The position numbers and the translations under genes were made by a program. A stretch of DNA of 64,000 nucleotides from NCBI RefSeq assembly GCF_025548555.1, contig NZ_JAJLPA010000017.1, positions 1 to 64,000 of the forward strand. The letters run 5' to 3'. Below the pieces are notes generated by a model that was not told the origin of the DNA, made no database searches, and worked only from the letters and a program-made list of their open reading frames with translations. Below, piece by piece: positions 36,836 to 44,848 of this stretch. Source of the stretch: Sphingomonas sp. A2-49. Its GTDB lineage: Bacteria; Pseudomonadota; Alphaproteobacteria; Sphingomonadales; Sphingomonadaceae. Each line of letters starts with the position of its first letter. Position 1 is the first letter of the stretch.

Positions 36836-39346
36836 ATGATAACCGCCACCGCCGCCATCCTCCCGACCGCCCCCGGCCAGCCGGCCCGGGGCGCGTCGCC
36901 GGCCGGCGGGGACGCGTCGTTCGCGGCGTCGATGATGGCCGCCGGCAGCGCGACGGAGGGCGCCGCCGCCGCTCCCGCCACCGCCGTCGGCCGGCAAGCG
37001 ATTGCCGTTCCCGGCATGCCGCTGCCGACCGCCGACGCGCCGGTGACGATGGACCCGGCGCTGGCCTGGCTGCCCGCGGTGGATATCGCGGTCCCCGCCC
37101 CGTTCGACATGCCGGCCGTCGCCGGTGTCGCGGGTGCCGCTTCGCCCGCCCCGCTGCGCAGGGTGCGTGACATTCCGGCGATCCTCGTCCTCGATCCCGC
37201 CGGCCCCGCGCCGATGCCGGTCCCGCCGCAACCGGCGCCGACCGGGGAAGCCCTGCCCCGCCCGGCCGATCCGGCCGATCCGGCCGACCCGGCCACGCCG
37301 GTGCCAGGGTCGTCGCCGGTCCTCCCCGCCGATCCGGACCTGCCGATCATCCTCGTCGATCCGGTCGCGGTGCCGCTGCCCGACATGGACCTGACGCTGC
37401 CCGCGCGCCGGGGCGCCGCGTCGGCGCCGGTCGTGGCGGCCGACGTTCCGCCCGCTCCGATCGCGCCACCGACCACGCGCGACGACGACCCCGTCGTGGA
37501 GCGCGAACCGGCGGACGACGACGCCCCGGCGTCGGACGGCCTGCCGGCGCCGCAGCCCGACGTGCCCGTCATCGCCGCGGCAGCGCCCCAACCCGTCCTG
37601 CCGGCGCCCGACATTCCCGCGACGACGATCGCGACGCCCGCGCCGGACCCGATCGCGATCCGGCCGCGCAACGCCGATGGCCCGATGCGCACCCCGCCCC
37701 CTGCCGATGCCGCCGCCACGCCGCCGCCCGTCGACGACCGGCCGGCCATGCCTACCGCGGCGCCGACGATGGCTGCCGATACCGCAAGCGCGCCGGTCGC
37801 CGCATCCGCAACCGCCGCCCCGACGGTAAGCGACCCGCTCGCCGGGCGGACCGCGCCGTCGGCCAAGCCCCACGATGCCGGGACGATGCGGAACGCCGGC
37901 AAGGCGCCGGCTGCCGAGCCGGACACGATCGTCAGGCATCCGCACGCCGCGGCAACCGCGGCCATCATGCCCGCCCGACCCGATACGGCGAGCGCGCCTA
38001 CGGCCGGATCCGCCAGCGCGCCCCCGCCCGCGGCGCCCGGCTGGCCGGTTGCGGAGACGGTCGTGGGCGACGCTGCACGCGGCGTGGCGTCGCCGGCGAT
38101 GCCGCGCTCCGGACCCGATCGCGCGACGGTGGCGGCGCGCATCGGCGACAATCCGGATACGAAGCGCGCTGCGACGACCCCGCTATCGCCGGATCCCACG
38201 GTGGCGGCGATCCCGGCCCCCATGGCGGCACGGATCGACCGGTCGGTTGCGGACGCGCCGCCGACACCCGGCATCGCTCCCGTACCGGAGCAGGCAGGCC
38301 AATTGACTACCGCCCCGCTCGCGACGGCAGGACAGGCCATGCCCGTCATGGCCGACGCGATGCCGGCACTGGTCGCCGATCCGCGCGCGACGCCGGCCGA
38401 GCGCCTCGCGCCCGCTCCGCCTGCCGGTACCGCGCCGCCGCGCGACGCGGCCGCCGCCCCGCCGGTAATCGCGGTCGCCGCGCCGGTCGCGGTCGCCCCG
38501 GCTCCCGTCGCCACCGCCCCGATGCAGGCCGCCGCCACGCCGCCCCAGCCGGGCTTCGTCCGCGAAGTCGCGCGCGCCAGCCGCCAGACGGTCGCGCTCG
38601 CGCCCCGGACGGCCCTGCCGCAGCCGGTTGCCGGCACCACCGCTCCCGCCGCGCAGGTCTTCGGCGCGGCGATGCACGCGGCGAGCGGCAACGACGACCG
38701 CCGGGCGACGGAGCCTGCCGATCCGGCGCTGCTCGCCACCGCCGCCCCGATTGCGCCACCCGCGGCCCATGCGACTGCAGCCACCGATGCCGCCGCACCG
38801 ACGCTCGACCTGCGCCAGAATACGTGGCCCGCGACGATGATCGACCATATCGAGGCGCTGCGCGACGCGGCCAATGCGAACGACACGCGCATCCGCCTGG
38901 TCCCCGACGCGCTCGGCACGATCGACATCGCGGTGCGCACGGTCGGCGACGCGCTGCACGTCCGCTTCACCGCCGAGGATGCGACGACCCGCACGCTGAT
39001 CGAGGATGCGCAGCCCCGGCTCGCCGCGATCGCCGGGGAGCGCGGCCTGCGCATCGGCCAGTCGATCGTCGAGGCCGGGATCGCCGCGCCCGGCCAGCCC
39101 CAGTCCGCGCAGAACCAGGGCCAGTCGTCCGCGAGCCAGTCCCAGTCCCAGTCCCAGCCGGGACAGCAGGCCCCGGCACAGGGCGCGGCGGGCGGCCACC
39201 AGTCGCAGACCGCGGCGCAGGCGCAGGCCGGCCAGCAGCAGCCCCGCCAGCAACCCCAGCAACCCCAAACCGCGCGCCGGCCAGGCGCGCCGGCACGCAC
39301 CCCTTCCACCGATAGCGATGCCGGCGGCAACGGCCGTATCGCCTGA
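36836..39346 (+). CDS. fliK: Flagellar hook-length control protein FliK, long form
   Basis: An 836-aa secreted ruler protein. Residues about 660-745 form the conserved Flg_hook switch domain (WPATMIDHIEALRDAANANDTRIRLVPDALG, DALHVRFTAEDATTR). The preceding ~650 residues are Ala/Pro-rich and low complexity, including tandem DPA units near residue 143, and the tail is Gln/Ser-rich. It is about twice the usual length of FliK (~400 aa), which in known systems would bear on hook length. The low-complexity body cannot be aligned by eye. Confidence 0.9.
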   Translation: MITATAAILPTAPGQPARGASPAGGDASFAASMMAAGSATEGAAAAPATAVGRQAIAVPGMPLPTADAPVTMDPALAWLPAVDIAVPAPFDMPAVAGVAGAASPAPLRRVRDIPAILVLDPAGPAPMPVPPQPAPTGEALPRPADPADPADPATPVPGSSPVLPADPDLPIILVDPVAVPLPDMDLTLPARRGAASAPVVAADVPPAPIAPPTTRDDDPVVEREPADDDAPASDGLPAPQPDVPVIAAAAPQPVLPAPDIPATTIATPAPDPIAIRPRNADGPMRTPPPADAAATPPPVDDRPAMPTAAPTMAADTASAPVAASATAAPTVSDPLAGRTAPSAKPHDAGTMRNAGKAPAAEPDTIVRHPHAAATAAIMPARPDTASAPTAGSASAPPPAAPGWPVAETVVGDAARGVASPAMPRSGPDRATVAARIGDNPDTKRAATTPLSPDPTVAAIPAPMAARIDRSVADAPPTPGIAPVPEQAGQLTTAPLATAGQAMPVMADAMPALVADPRATPAERLAPAPPAGTAPPRDAAAAPPVIAVAAPVAVAPAPVATAPMQAAATPPQPGFVREVARASRQTVALAPRTALPQPVAGTTAPAAQVFGAAMHAASGNDDRRATEPADPALLATAAPIAPPAAHATAATDAAAPTLDLRQNTWPATMIDHIEALRDAANANDTRIRLVPDALGTIDIAVRTVGDALHVRFTAEDATTRTLIEDAQPRLAAIAGERGLRIGQSIVEAGIAAPGQPQSAQNQGQSSASQSQSQSQPGQQAPAQGAAGGHQSQTAAQAQAGQQQPRQQPQQPQTARRPGAPARTPSTDSDAGGNGRIA

Positions 39347-39369
39347 CACACGACCGAGGAACACCGACG

Positions 39370-39996
39370 ATGAGCGACAAACCCGAAGACGCCGCGCCCA
39401 AGAAGAAGGGCGGCAAGAAGAAGATCATGGTCATGGCGCTGGCGCTGGTCGTGCTGGTCGGCGGCGGCGTCGGCGCCGGCGTCTATGCGGCGAGCAGCGG
39501 ACTGGTCGGCGGCGGCCACGCCGCGGCGGTCGAGGATCACGGCCCGAAGCTCGTTCCCAAATCCGAACAGAAGCGTGCGGCGGAAGCCGGCGAGGGCGGT
39601 GAGGGCGGCCATGGCGGCGGCGGCGAATCGGCCGGCAGCGGCGGCAAGCACGTGCCGTCGGGCGGCGACGGCGACAAATATGCCTCCAACTATTACACGA
39701 TGGACCCGCAGTTCACCTCGAACCTCCAGGATTCGGTGCACGTCATCCAGGTCGGCATCGCCATCTCGACCCCGTACGACGACACCGTCATCGAAAACCT
39801 GAAGACCAACGACATCGCGGTCCGCTCCGCAGTGCTGCTGACGCTCGGCGACACGCCCGAGGAGCAGGTGTTCACCTCGGCCGGCAAGCAGCAGCTGCAA
39901 GGCCGGCTGGTGAAGTCGATCAACGGCATTTTGCAGCAAAAAGAGGGATTCGGCGGCGTTAGTAACGTCTACTTTACCAATTTCGTTGTTCAGTGA
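39370..39996 (+). CDS. fliL: Flagellar basal body-associated protein FliL
   Basis: Stator-associated inner-membrane protein (208 aa). A Lys-rich cytoplasmic start (PKKKGGKKK), one helix (VMALALVVLVGGGVGAGVY), a Gly/Glu-rich linker (about 70-100), then the periplasmic SPFH-like domain (YYTMDPQFTSNL ... RSAVLLTLGDTPEEQVFTSAGKQQL). fliM follows 4 bp later. Confidence 0.95.
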   Translation: MSDKPEDAAPKKKGGKKKIMVMALALVVLVGGGVGAGVYAASSGLVGGGHAAAVEDHGPKLVPKSEQKRAAEAGEGGEGGHGGGGESAGSGGKHVPSGGDGDKYASNYYTMDPQFTSNLQDSVHVIQVGIAISTPYDDTVIENLKTNDIAVRSAVLLTLGDTPEEQVFTSAGKQQLQGRLVKSINGILQQKEGFGGVSNVYFTNFVVQ

Positions 39997-40000
39997 GGTC

Positions 40001-40939
40001 ATGGTTAACGCCGGAGCAACCTCTGACCGACGGACGCGGGATCGCCAGCCCGCCGCGCATGCGGCCGGGCTCGGCGCGACCAAGCTCAACCCGTTCGGCG
40101 ACCTGCACACGTTGCAGCACCTGTCCGCGCGCCTCGCCCGGTCGCTGCGCGGCGTGTTCGAGCCGTTGCTGCGGCGCGAGGTGCGCGCCTGGGCGGAGCC
40201 GCTGGTCGTGCAGCGCTTCGGCGACTATCGCGCGGAGCGCGCCGACGCGCTGACCGCGTGGCTGCCGATGACGATGTCGCCGCAGGGCGCGACCGGGCTG
40301 TGCGTGCTCGACGGCGTGTTCGTCCTCGAACTGCTCGACCTGTTCTTCGGCGGCACCGGTGCCGCGCCGGTGACGCTGCCCGCGGAATTCTCGCCCGCGG
40401 CGGAGGCGATGGTGACCAAGATCGGCGCGACGATCGCCGGGCCGCTGCGCGCCGCCTGGGAACCGCTCGCCCGCATCGACTTCACGCCGACGCGGGTCGA
40501 GGTGAACGCCGCGATGCTCGCCGCCGACGCCGACGACGCCATGATCGTCACCCGGTTCGGCCTCGCCGCGGGCGAGGACAAGCCGGTGTTCATCGACCTC
40601 CTCTATCCGGTGACCGCGCTGAAGCCGCATGCGCCGACGCTGACCGGCAAGGTGCTCGACAAGGCGGAGGCGGATCCCGCCTGGCGCACGTCGCTGACCC
40701 GCGCCGCGATGAACGTGCGCTTCCCGATCCGGTCGGTGCTGGCCGAACCGGTCGTGCCGCTGTCGATGCTGATGACCCTGAAGCCGGGCGACGTGATCCC
40801 GATCCATTTCGGCCCGGAAGTGCCGGTGATGGTCGGCAGCGACTGCCTGGGCAAGGGCACCGTCGGCACCTCGAACGGCCACGCCGCCGTCCGCCTCACC
40901 TCCATTGCCCGATTCGACGACGAAGGACCTGACGCATGA
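40001..40939 (+). CDS. fliM: Flagellar motor switch protein FliM
   Basis: C-ring protein (312 aa) that links FliG to FliN and normally binds CheY-P. It has the middle CheC-like domain (NPFGDLHTLQHLSARLARSLRGVFEPLLRR ... LDLFFGGTG) and a C-terminal SpoA domain (MLMTLKPGDVIPIHFG). The N-terminal CheY-binding motif LSQxEIDALL is not recognisable, so chemotactic input may differ. ATG at 40001 preferred over a TTG at 39986. Confidence 0.93.
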   Translation: MVNAGATSDRRTRDRQPAAHAAGLGATKLNPFGDLHTLQHLSARLARSLRGVFEPLLRREVRAWAEPLVVQRFGDYRAERADALTAWLPMTMSPQGATGLCVLDGVFVLELLDLFFGGTGAAPVTLPAEFSPAAEAMVTKIGATIAGPLRAAWEPLARIDFTPTRVEVNAAMLAADADDAMIVTRFGLAAGEDKPVFIDLLYPVTALKPHAPTLTGKVLDKAEADPAWRTSLTRAAMNVRFPIRSVLAEPVVPLSMLMTLKPGDVIPIHFGPEVPVMVGSDCLGKGTVGTSNGHAAVRLTSIARFDDEGPDA

Positions 40940-41238
40940 ACGACATGACCGGCGGCTTCCCGCTAGATGCGGGGGTGGCCGCCAATTTCCGGTTGCTCCA
41001 GGACGTCGACGTCAAGCTGACCGTCGAGATCGGTTCGACCTCGCTGACGCTGCGCGAGCTGCTCGCGCTCGGCGAATCTAGCGTCATCGAGCTGGATCGC
41101 CAGGCCAACGAGCTGCTCGACGTGTTCGTCAACGGGACGCTGATCGGCCGCGGCGAGGTGGTGACCGTCGGCGACCGCTTCGGCGTGCGCATGACCGAAC
41201 TGGTCACGCCCGACAAATCCGCCTCGGCGCGCGGCTGA
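40936..41238 (+). CDS. fliN: Flagellar motor switch protein FliN
   Basis: C-ring protein (100 aa). A SpoA domain fills the protein: LLQDVDVKLTVEIGSTSLTLRELLALGESSVIELDR ... VNGTLIGRGEVVTVGDRFGVRMTEL. Coupled to fliM through an ATGA overlap. Normal length for a short FliN. Confidence 0.96.
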   Translation: MNDMTGGFPLDAGVAANFRLLQDVDVKLTVEIGSTSLTLRELLALGESSVIELDRQANELLDVFVNGTLIGRGEVVTVGDRFGVRMTELVTPDKSASARG

Positions 41239-41249
41239 GGGCTGAACCG

Positions 41250-41504
41250 ATGCTCTGGTCCTACATCCTGAAACTCGTCATCCTGCTGCCGCTGGTGTGC
41301 GGGCTGATGATCGGCTGCCTCTACCTGTGGCGCCGGCTCGAGACGCGCATGCCGGGCAAGCCGACCAACCGGCTGATCGCGGTCAAGGAAACCATGATGA
41401 TCTCGCCCGGCCTGCGCCTCGCGGTGCTCGATTTCGAGGGCAAGCGGCTGCTCGTCTCGGTCGGCCGCGGCGGCGTCGCCCTGATCGACAAGGTGGACCA
41501 ATGA
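41250..41504 (+). CDS. fliO: Flagellar export component FliO
   Basis: Small (84 aa) export-gate assembly protein with one N-terminal helix (LVILLPLVCGLMIGCLYLW) and a cytoplasmic beta-rich tail (GLRLAVLDFEGKRLLVSVGRGGVALI), as in FliO. It guides FliP assembly. The stop overlaps the fliP ATG (ATGA). Confidence 0.9.
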   Translation: MLWSYILKLVILLPLVCGLMIGCLYLWRRLETRMPGKPTNRLIAVKETMMISPGLRLAVLDFEGKRLLVSVGRGGVALIDKVDQ

Positions 41505-42382
41505 GCCCGACCGTCCTTCGCGGCGGCGCCGGCCCCGCGCTCGTCACGGCGTCGCACGCGGCTCCCGCCCGCCGCCGCGGCCGCCAGTGGATCTGGGCGT
41601 TACTCGCGATCGCGCTCGCATTGCTGATCGCGATGCCCGCACTCGCACAGGCTGCCCCCGCAGCCCCCGCCCCCGGCGTCGGCGACGCGGTCGACCGCGC
41701 GCTCGGCCAGCTGAGTTCGGGCGCGGCATCGGGCGGCGGCACGCAATCGGCGCCGCTGTCGCTGTCGCTCCAGGTCCTCATCATCATGGGCCTGCTGACG
41801 ATCCTGCCGGGCATCCTGCTGATGATGACCAGCTTCACCCGGATCGTCATCGTGCTCGCGGTGCTGCGCCAGGCGCTGGGCCTGCAACAGACGCCGCCGA
41901 ACCAGGTGCTGATCGGCCTCGCGCTGTTCCTGTCGCTGTTCATCATGGCGCCGACGATCAGCCAGATGAACACCCAGGCGATCCAGCCCTATGCCGCCGG
42001 CCAGCTGGCGGGCACGCAGATGATCGAGCGCGCCGGCGCGCCGCTTCACGCCTTCATGGTCAAGCAGACGCGGATCAAGGACGTGACGATGTTCGCCCAG
42101 ATGGCGAAATCCGGCCCCTATGCCGCGTCGACCGACATCCCCTTCGCGGTGCTGCTCCCCGCCTTCGTGACATCGGAGCTGAAGACCGCGTTCCAGATCG
42201 GCTTCCTGATGTTCCTGCCGTTCATCGTCATCGACCTCGTCGTCGCGACGGTGCTGATGAGCCTCGGCATGGCGATGCTGTCGCCGACGATCATCTCGCT
42301 GCCGTTCAAGCTCTTGCTGTTCGTCCTCGTCGACGGCTGGGCGCTGACCATGGGCAGCCTCGCCAACAGCTTCGCCACCTGA
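41501..42382 (+). CDS. fliP: Flagellar export gate protein FliP
   Basis: Core export-channel subunit (293 aa). A cleavable N-terminal signal (WIWALLAIALALLIAMPALAQA) after a basic stretch is followed by the canonical LIIMGLLTILPGILLMMTSFTRI, FLSLFIMAP, FVTSELKTAFQIGFLMFLPFIVIDLVVA and LPFKLLLFVLVDGW segments. Normal FliP architecture; the N-terminus is somewhat long. Confidence 0.96.
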   Translation: MSPTVLRGGAGPALVTASHAAPARRRGRQWIWALLAIALALLIAMPALAQAAPAAPAPGVGDAVDRALGQLSSGAASGGGTQSAPLSLSLQVLIIMGLLTILPGILLMMTSFTRIVIVLAVLRQALGLQQTPPNQVLIGLALFLSLFIMAPTISQMNTQAIQPYAAGQLAGTQMIERAGAPLHAFMVKQTRIKDVTMFAQMAKSGPYAASTDIPFAVLLPAFVTSELKTAFQIGFLMFLPFIVIDLVVATVLMSLGMAMLSPTIISLPFKLLLFVLVDGWALTMGSLANSFAT

Positions 42383-42392
42383 GGACCGATCG

Positions 42393-42662
42393 ATGGACGC
42401 CGATTACTTCCTCACCATCGCCAACCAGACGATGTGGGTGCTGGCGCTCGCCAGCGCGCCGATCCTGATCCCCGCGCTGCTCGCCGGGCTGATCCTGGGC
42501 ATGATCCAGGCGGCGACGTCGATCAACGAACAGACGCTGACCTTCGTGCCCAAGCTGCTCGTCGTCGCCGTATCGATCATGATCTTCGGCAGCCTGATCC
42601 TCGGGCTGCTCAGCGATTTCACCGTCGGCATGTTCGAACGCATTCCCGAGCTGGTGAAGTGA
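42393..42662 (+). CDS. fliQ: Flagellar export gate protein FliQ
   Basis: An 89-aa two-helix membrane protein of the export channel, with APILIPALLAGLILGMIQAATSINEQTLTFVPKL, the standard FliQ signature. It lies 10 bp after fliP. Unusually, fliR does not follow at once: a 226-bp gap with a palindromic repeat intervenes. Confidence 0.96.
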   Translation: MDADYFLTIANQTMWVLALASAPILIPALLAGLILGMIQAATSINEQTLTFVPKLLVVAVSIMIFGSLILGLLSDFTVGMFERIPELVK

Positions 42663-42734
42663 GGCACGGGCCGCGAGTGCGCGCGCCCCGCGCGCCACAC
42701 GGCCCGGCCCGGCCGGCGGGGCGCAGCACCCGTC

Positions 42735-42806
42735 CGACGACGCGGCTTCGCCGCGGCGGGGCCAGCATCGGACAGGCGCCAGCGCCGCGGCAAAGCCGCG
42801 TCGTCG
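42735..42806. repeat. Inverted repeat (GACGACGCGGC family) between fliQ and fliR
   Basis: Two arms of 23 bases, 42735-42757 and 42784-42806, are inverted copies with a single mismatch, separated by 26 bases. The core is CGACGACGCGGCTT. The same core occurs at 55434 and 55531-55553. The whole gap (42663-42888) is very GC-rich and holds no gene I can support. Confidence 0.75.
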
Positions 42807-42888
42807 ATCCTCGGCCGTGCCGAGGTCGGCCGGGCTTGCGCCCCGGCATTCGCCGGGCGCGCGGGCGTGGCCGCGCTGACGCTGCGCC

Positions 42889-43659
42889 ATGCTAGGCTTC
42901 GGCCTCGCGATCGAGCCGCGGCTCTGGGCGCTGATCTTCGTCATGGTCCGGATCGGGGCGGCGTTCGTCGTCGCGCCGGTGTTCGGCGCAGTGTCGATCC
43001 CGCTGCCGGTGCGCGTCGGCCTGTCGGGCGCGATCGGCATTTTCGTCCTGTCGGTGCATCCGGTCGTGCCGCCGACGCAGATCTTCGCGATTTCCACGTT
43101 CCTGGCGATCGCGGCGGAGGCGCTGGTCGGCGCCGCGATCGGCTTCATCCTCCAGATCGCCTTCGCCGCGCCGATGATCGCGTCCGAAATCATCGGCGGA
43201 TCGATGGGCATCGGCTTCGCCTCGTCGATCGATCCGCAGAACGGCCGGTCGAGCCCCGCGCTCGGCCAGTTCTTCACGATCATGCTGACCTTGCTGTTCC
43301 TGTCGGCGGACGGACACCTCGTCCTCGTCGAGCTGCTGGTGAAGAGCTACGAGACGATGCCGCCGGGCACCTGGATCGCCCCCGACCGGCTGAAGCAGAT
43401 CGCCTTCTTCGGCGGCTATGCCTTTCTCGCCGGGCTGCTGCTTGCGCTGCCGGTCGGCTTCCTGCTGCTGTGCCTCAACCTGATCGTCGGCATGGTCAGC
43501 CGCGCCGCGCCCTCGCTCAACCTGTACTCGGTCGGCCTGCCCGCCAGCCTTGCGGTCGGCGTCGTCGCACTCGCCGTCGCCTTCCCGGCGATGGGCGACT
43601 ACATGCTCGTGATCGTCCGAGAGGGCCTCGCCGCCACCCAGTCGCTGGTGGGCATCTGA
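42889..43659 (+). CDS. fliR: Flagellar export gate protein FliR
   Basis: Export-channel membrane protein (256 aa), six hydrophobic helices, with LIFVMVRIGAAFVVAPVFGAVSIPLPVRVGL near the N-terminus and ALVGAAIGFILQIAFAAPMIASEIIG as typical FliR segments. It is followed by flhB with a one-base TGATG overlap. Confidence 0.95.
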   Translation: MLGFGLAIEPRLWALIFVMVRIGAAFVVAPVFGAVSIPLPVRVGLSGAIGIFVLSVHPVVPPTQIFAISTFLAIAAEALVGAAIGFILQIAFAAPMIASEIIGGSMGIGFASSIDPQNGRSSPALGQFFTIMLTLLFLSADGHLVLVELLVKSYETMPPGTWIAPDRLKQIAFFGGYAFLAGLLLALPVGFLLLCLNLIVGMVSRAAPSLNLYSVGLPASLAVGVVALAVAFPAMGDYMLVIVREGLAATQSLVGI

Positions 43660-44798
43660 TGTCGGAGGGTGGCGACAAGACGGAAGCCCCGACACCCAAA
43701 CGCAGGGAAAAGGCGGCCGAAGACGGCAACATCCTGAAGTCCAAGGACCTCGCCACCGCATTGGTGGTGATGGCGGGCGTCGCGTGGCTGATCTTCGCAG
43801 GCCCGTCGCTCGTCGCGGCGTGCAAGGCGGTGATGGCCGCCAGCTTCCAGTTCGACCGCGCCGACGTCGAGGATTTCTCGCCATGGCGGCCTTTGCAGGA
43901 AGCGGGCGCGAAGCTGCTGCCCTCGCTCGTCACGCTGTTCGCGGTCAGCGTCGTCGCGACGATCGTCAGTTCCGCCGGGCTCGGCTCGCTGACCTGGAAC
44001 AACAAGCTGCTCGGCTTCAAGGGCAACCGCATCAACCCCGCCTCGGGCCTCAAGCGCATTCTCGGTCCGCAGGGGTGGATCGAACTCGGCAAGTCGCTGC
44101 TGAAGGTCGGGCTGCTCGGCGCGATCGGCGGCTACATGCTGTGGAAGTCGAGCCGCACCACGCTCGGCCTGTCGTCGTCGAACCTCGGCGATGCGGTCGC
44201 GGCGCTGGGCGGCACGTTCGTCGGCATCATGATCGCGATGGCGGGCGGCCTGTTGCTGATCGGCCTGTTCGACGTGCCGGTGCAGATCATCCAGCTGCTC
44301 GGCAAACTGCGCATGTCGAAGCAGGAGGTGCGCGACGAGCACAAGGAATCGGAAGGATCGCCCGAGGCCAAGGGCCATCAGCGCGCGATGCAGCGCGCGA
44401 TCGCGACCGGCGGCGTGCGCAAGGCGGTGGCGGAGGCGCACGTCGTGCTGACCAACCCGACCCATTTCGCGGTCGCGCTGCGCTACGATCGCGGCAAGGA
44501 CCAGGTGCCCGTCGTGGTCGCGAAGGGCCGCGGCGCGACCGCGCTGGCGATCCGCGACGTCGCGGGCGAGGCGCGCGTGCCGATCCTCGAATATCCGATG
44601 CTCGCCCGCGCCGTCTATTACACCAGCCGCGAAGGGCAGGAGGTCCGCGACGACCTGTACGTCGCGATCGCCACCGTGCTCGCCTTCGTCTTCAACCTCA
44701 ACGCCCTCGCGGCGGGCAGCGTGCCGCCGCCGATCGACGTGCCCGAGGACGCGCGCTTCGACGAACACGGCATCAAGCTGGCCAAGAAAACGGCTTAA
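43659..44798 (+). CDS. flhB: Flagellar export switch protein FlhB
   Basis: Membrane protein (379 aa) that switches export from rod/hook to filament substrates. It begins SEGGDKTEAPTPKRREKAAEDGNI, has four helices, then a cytoplasmic domain with the autocleavage site NPTH at 266-269. Full length with an intact cleavage site, so the switch should work. Confidence 0.96.
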   Translation: MSEGGDKTEAPTPKRREKAAEDGNILKSKDLATALVVMAGVAWLIFAGPSLVAACKAVMAASFQFDRADVEDFSPWRPLQEAGAKLLPSLVTLFAVSVVATIVSSAGLGSLTWNNKLLGFKGNRINPASGLKRILGPQGWIELGKSLLKVGLLGAIGGYMLWKSSRTTLGLSSSNLGDAVAALGGTFVGIMIAMAGGLLLIGLFDVPVQIIQLLGKLRMSKQEVRDEHKESEGSPEAKGHQRAMQRAIATGGVRKAVAEAHVVLTNPTHFAVALRYDRGKDQVPVVVAKGRGATALAIRDVAGEARVPILEYPMLARAVYYTSREGQEVRDDLYVAIATVLAFVFNLNALAAGSVPPPIDVPEDARFDEHGIKLAKKTA

Positions 44799-44821
44799 GA
44801 TCGGGGCGGCACGGCCGTTAT
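44795..44821 (+). promoter_or_regulatory. Sigma-28-like promoter of fliDS
   Basis: TTAA (44795-44798, overlapping the flhB stop), 15 bases, then GCCGTTAT (44814-44821). The -10 and the spacing are identical to the fliC promoter; the -35 is one base from TAAA. The fliD ATG is 27 bp downstream. Confidence 0.6.
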
Positions 44822-44848
44822 CCAGGATGAAGCGCGGGAGCTCGACGT

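Noticed and set aside
37250..37300. CRISPR-like short tandem repeats in fliK
   Set aside because: They are in-frame 9-bp codon repeats without spacers; no cas genes are present.
40001..40008. ATGGTTAA at the fliM start, complementary to the CtrA half-site TTAACCAT
   Set aside because: It is the start codon plus the codons for Val-Asn, inside an operon with a 4-bp gap; likely chance.
36637..40110. A 1,157-codon open frame on the minus strand opposite fliK and fliL
   Set aside because: Gly/Ala/Ser-rich low complexity mirrors the repeat-rich fliK gene; no domain and no operon logic.
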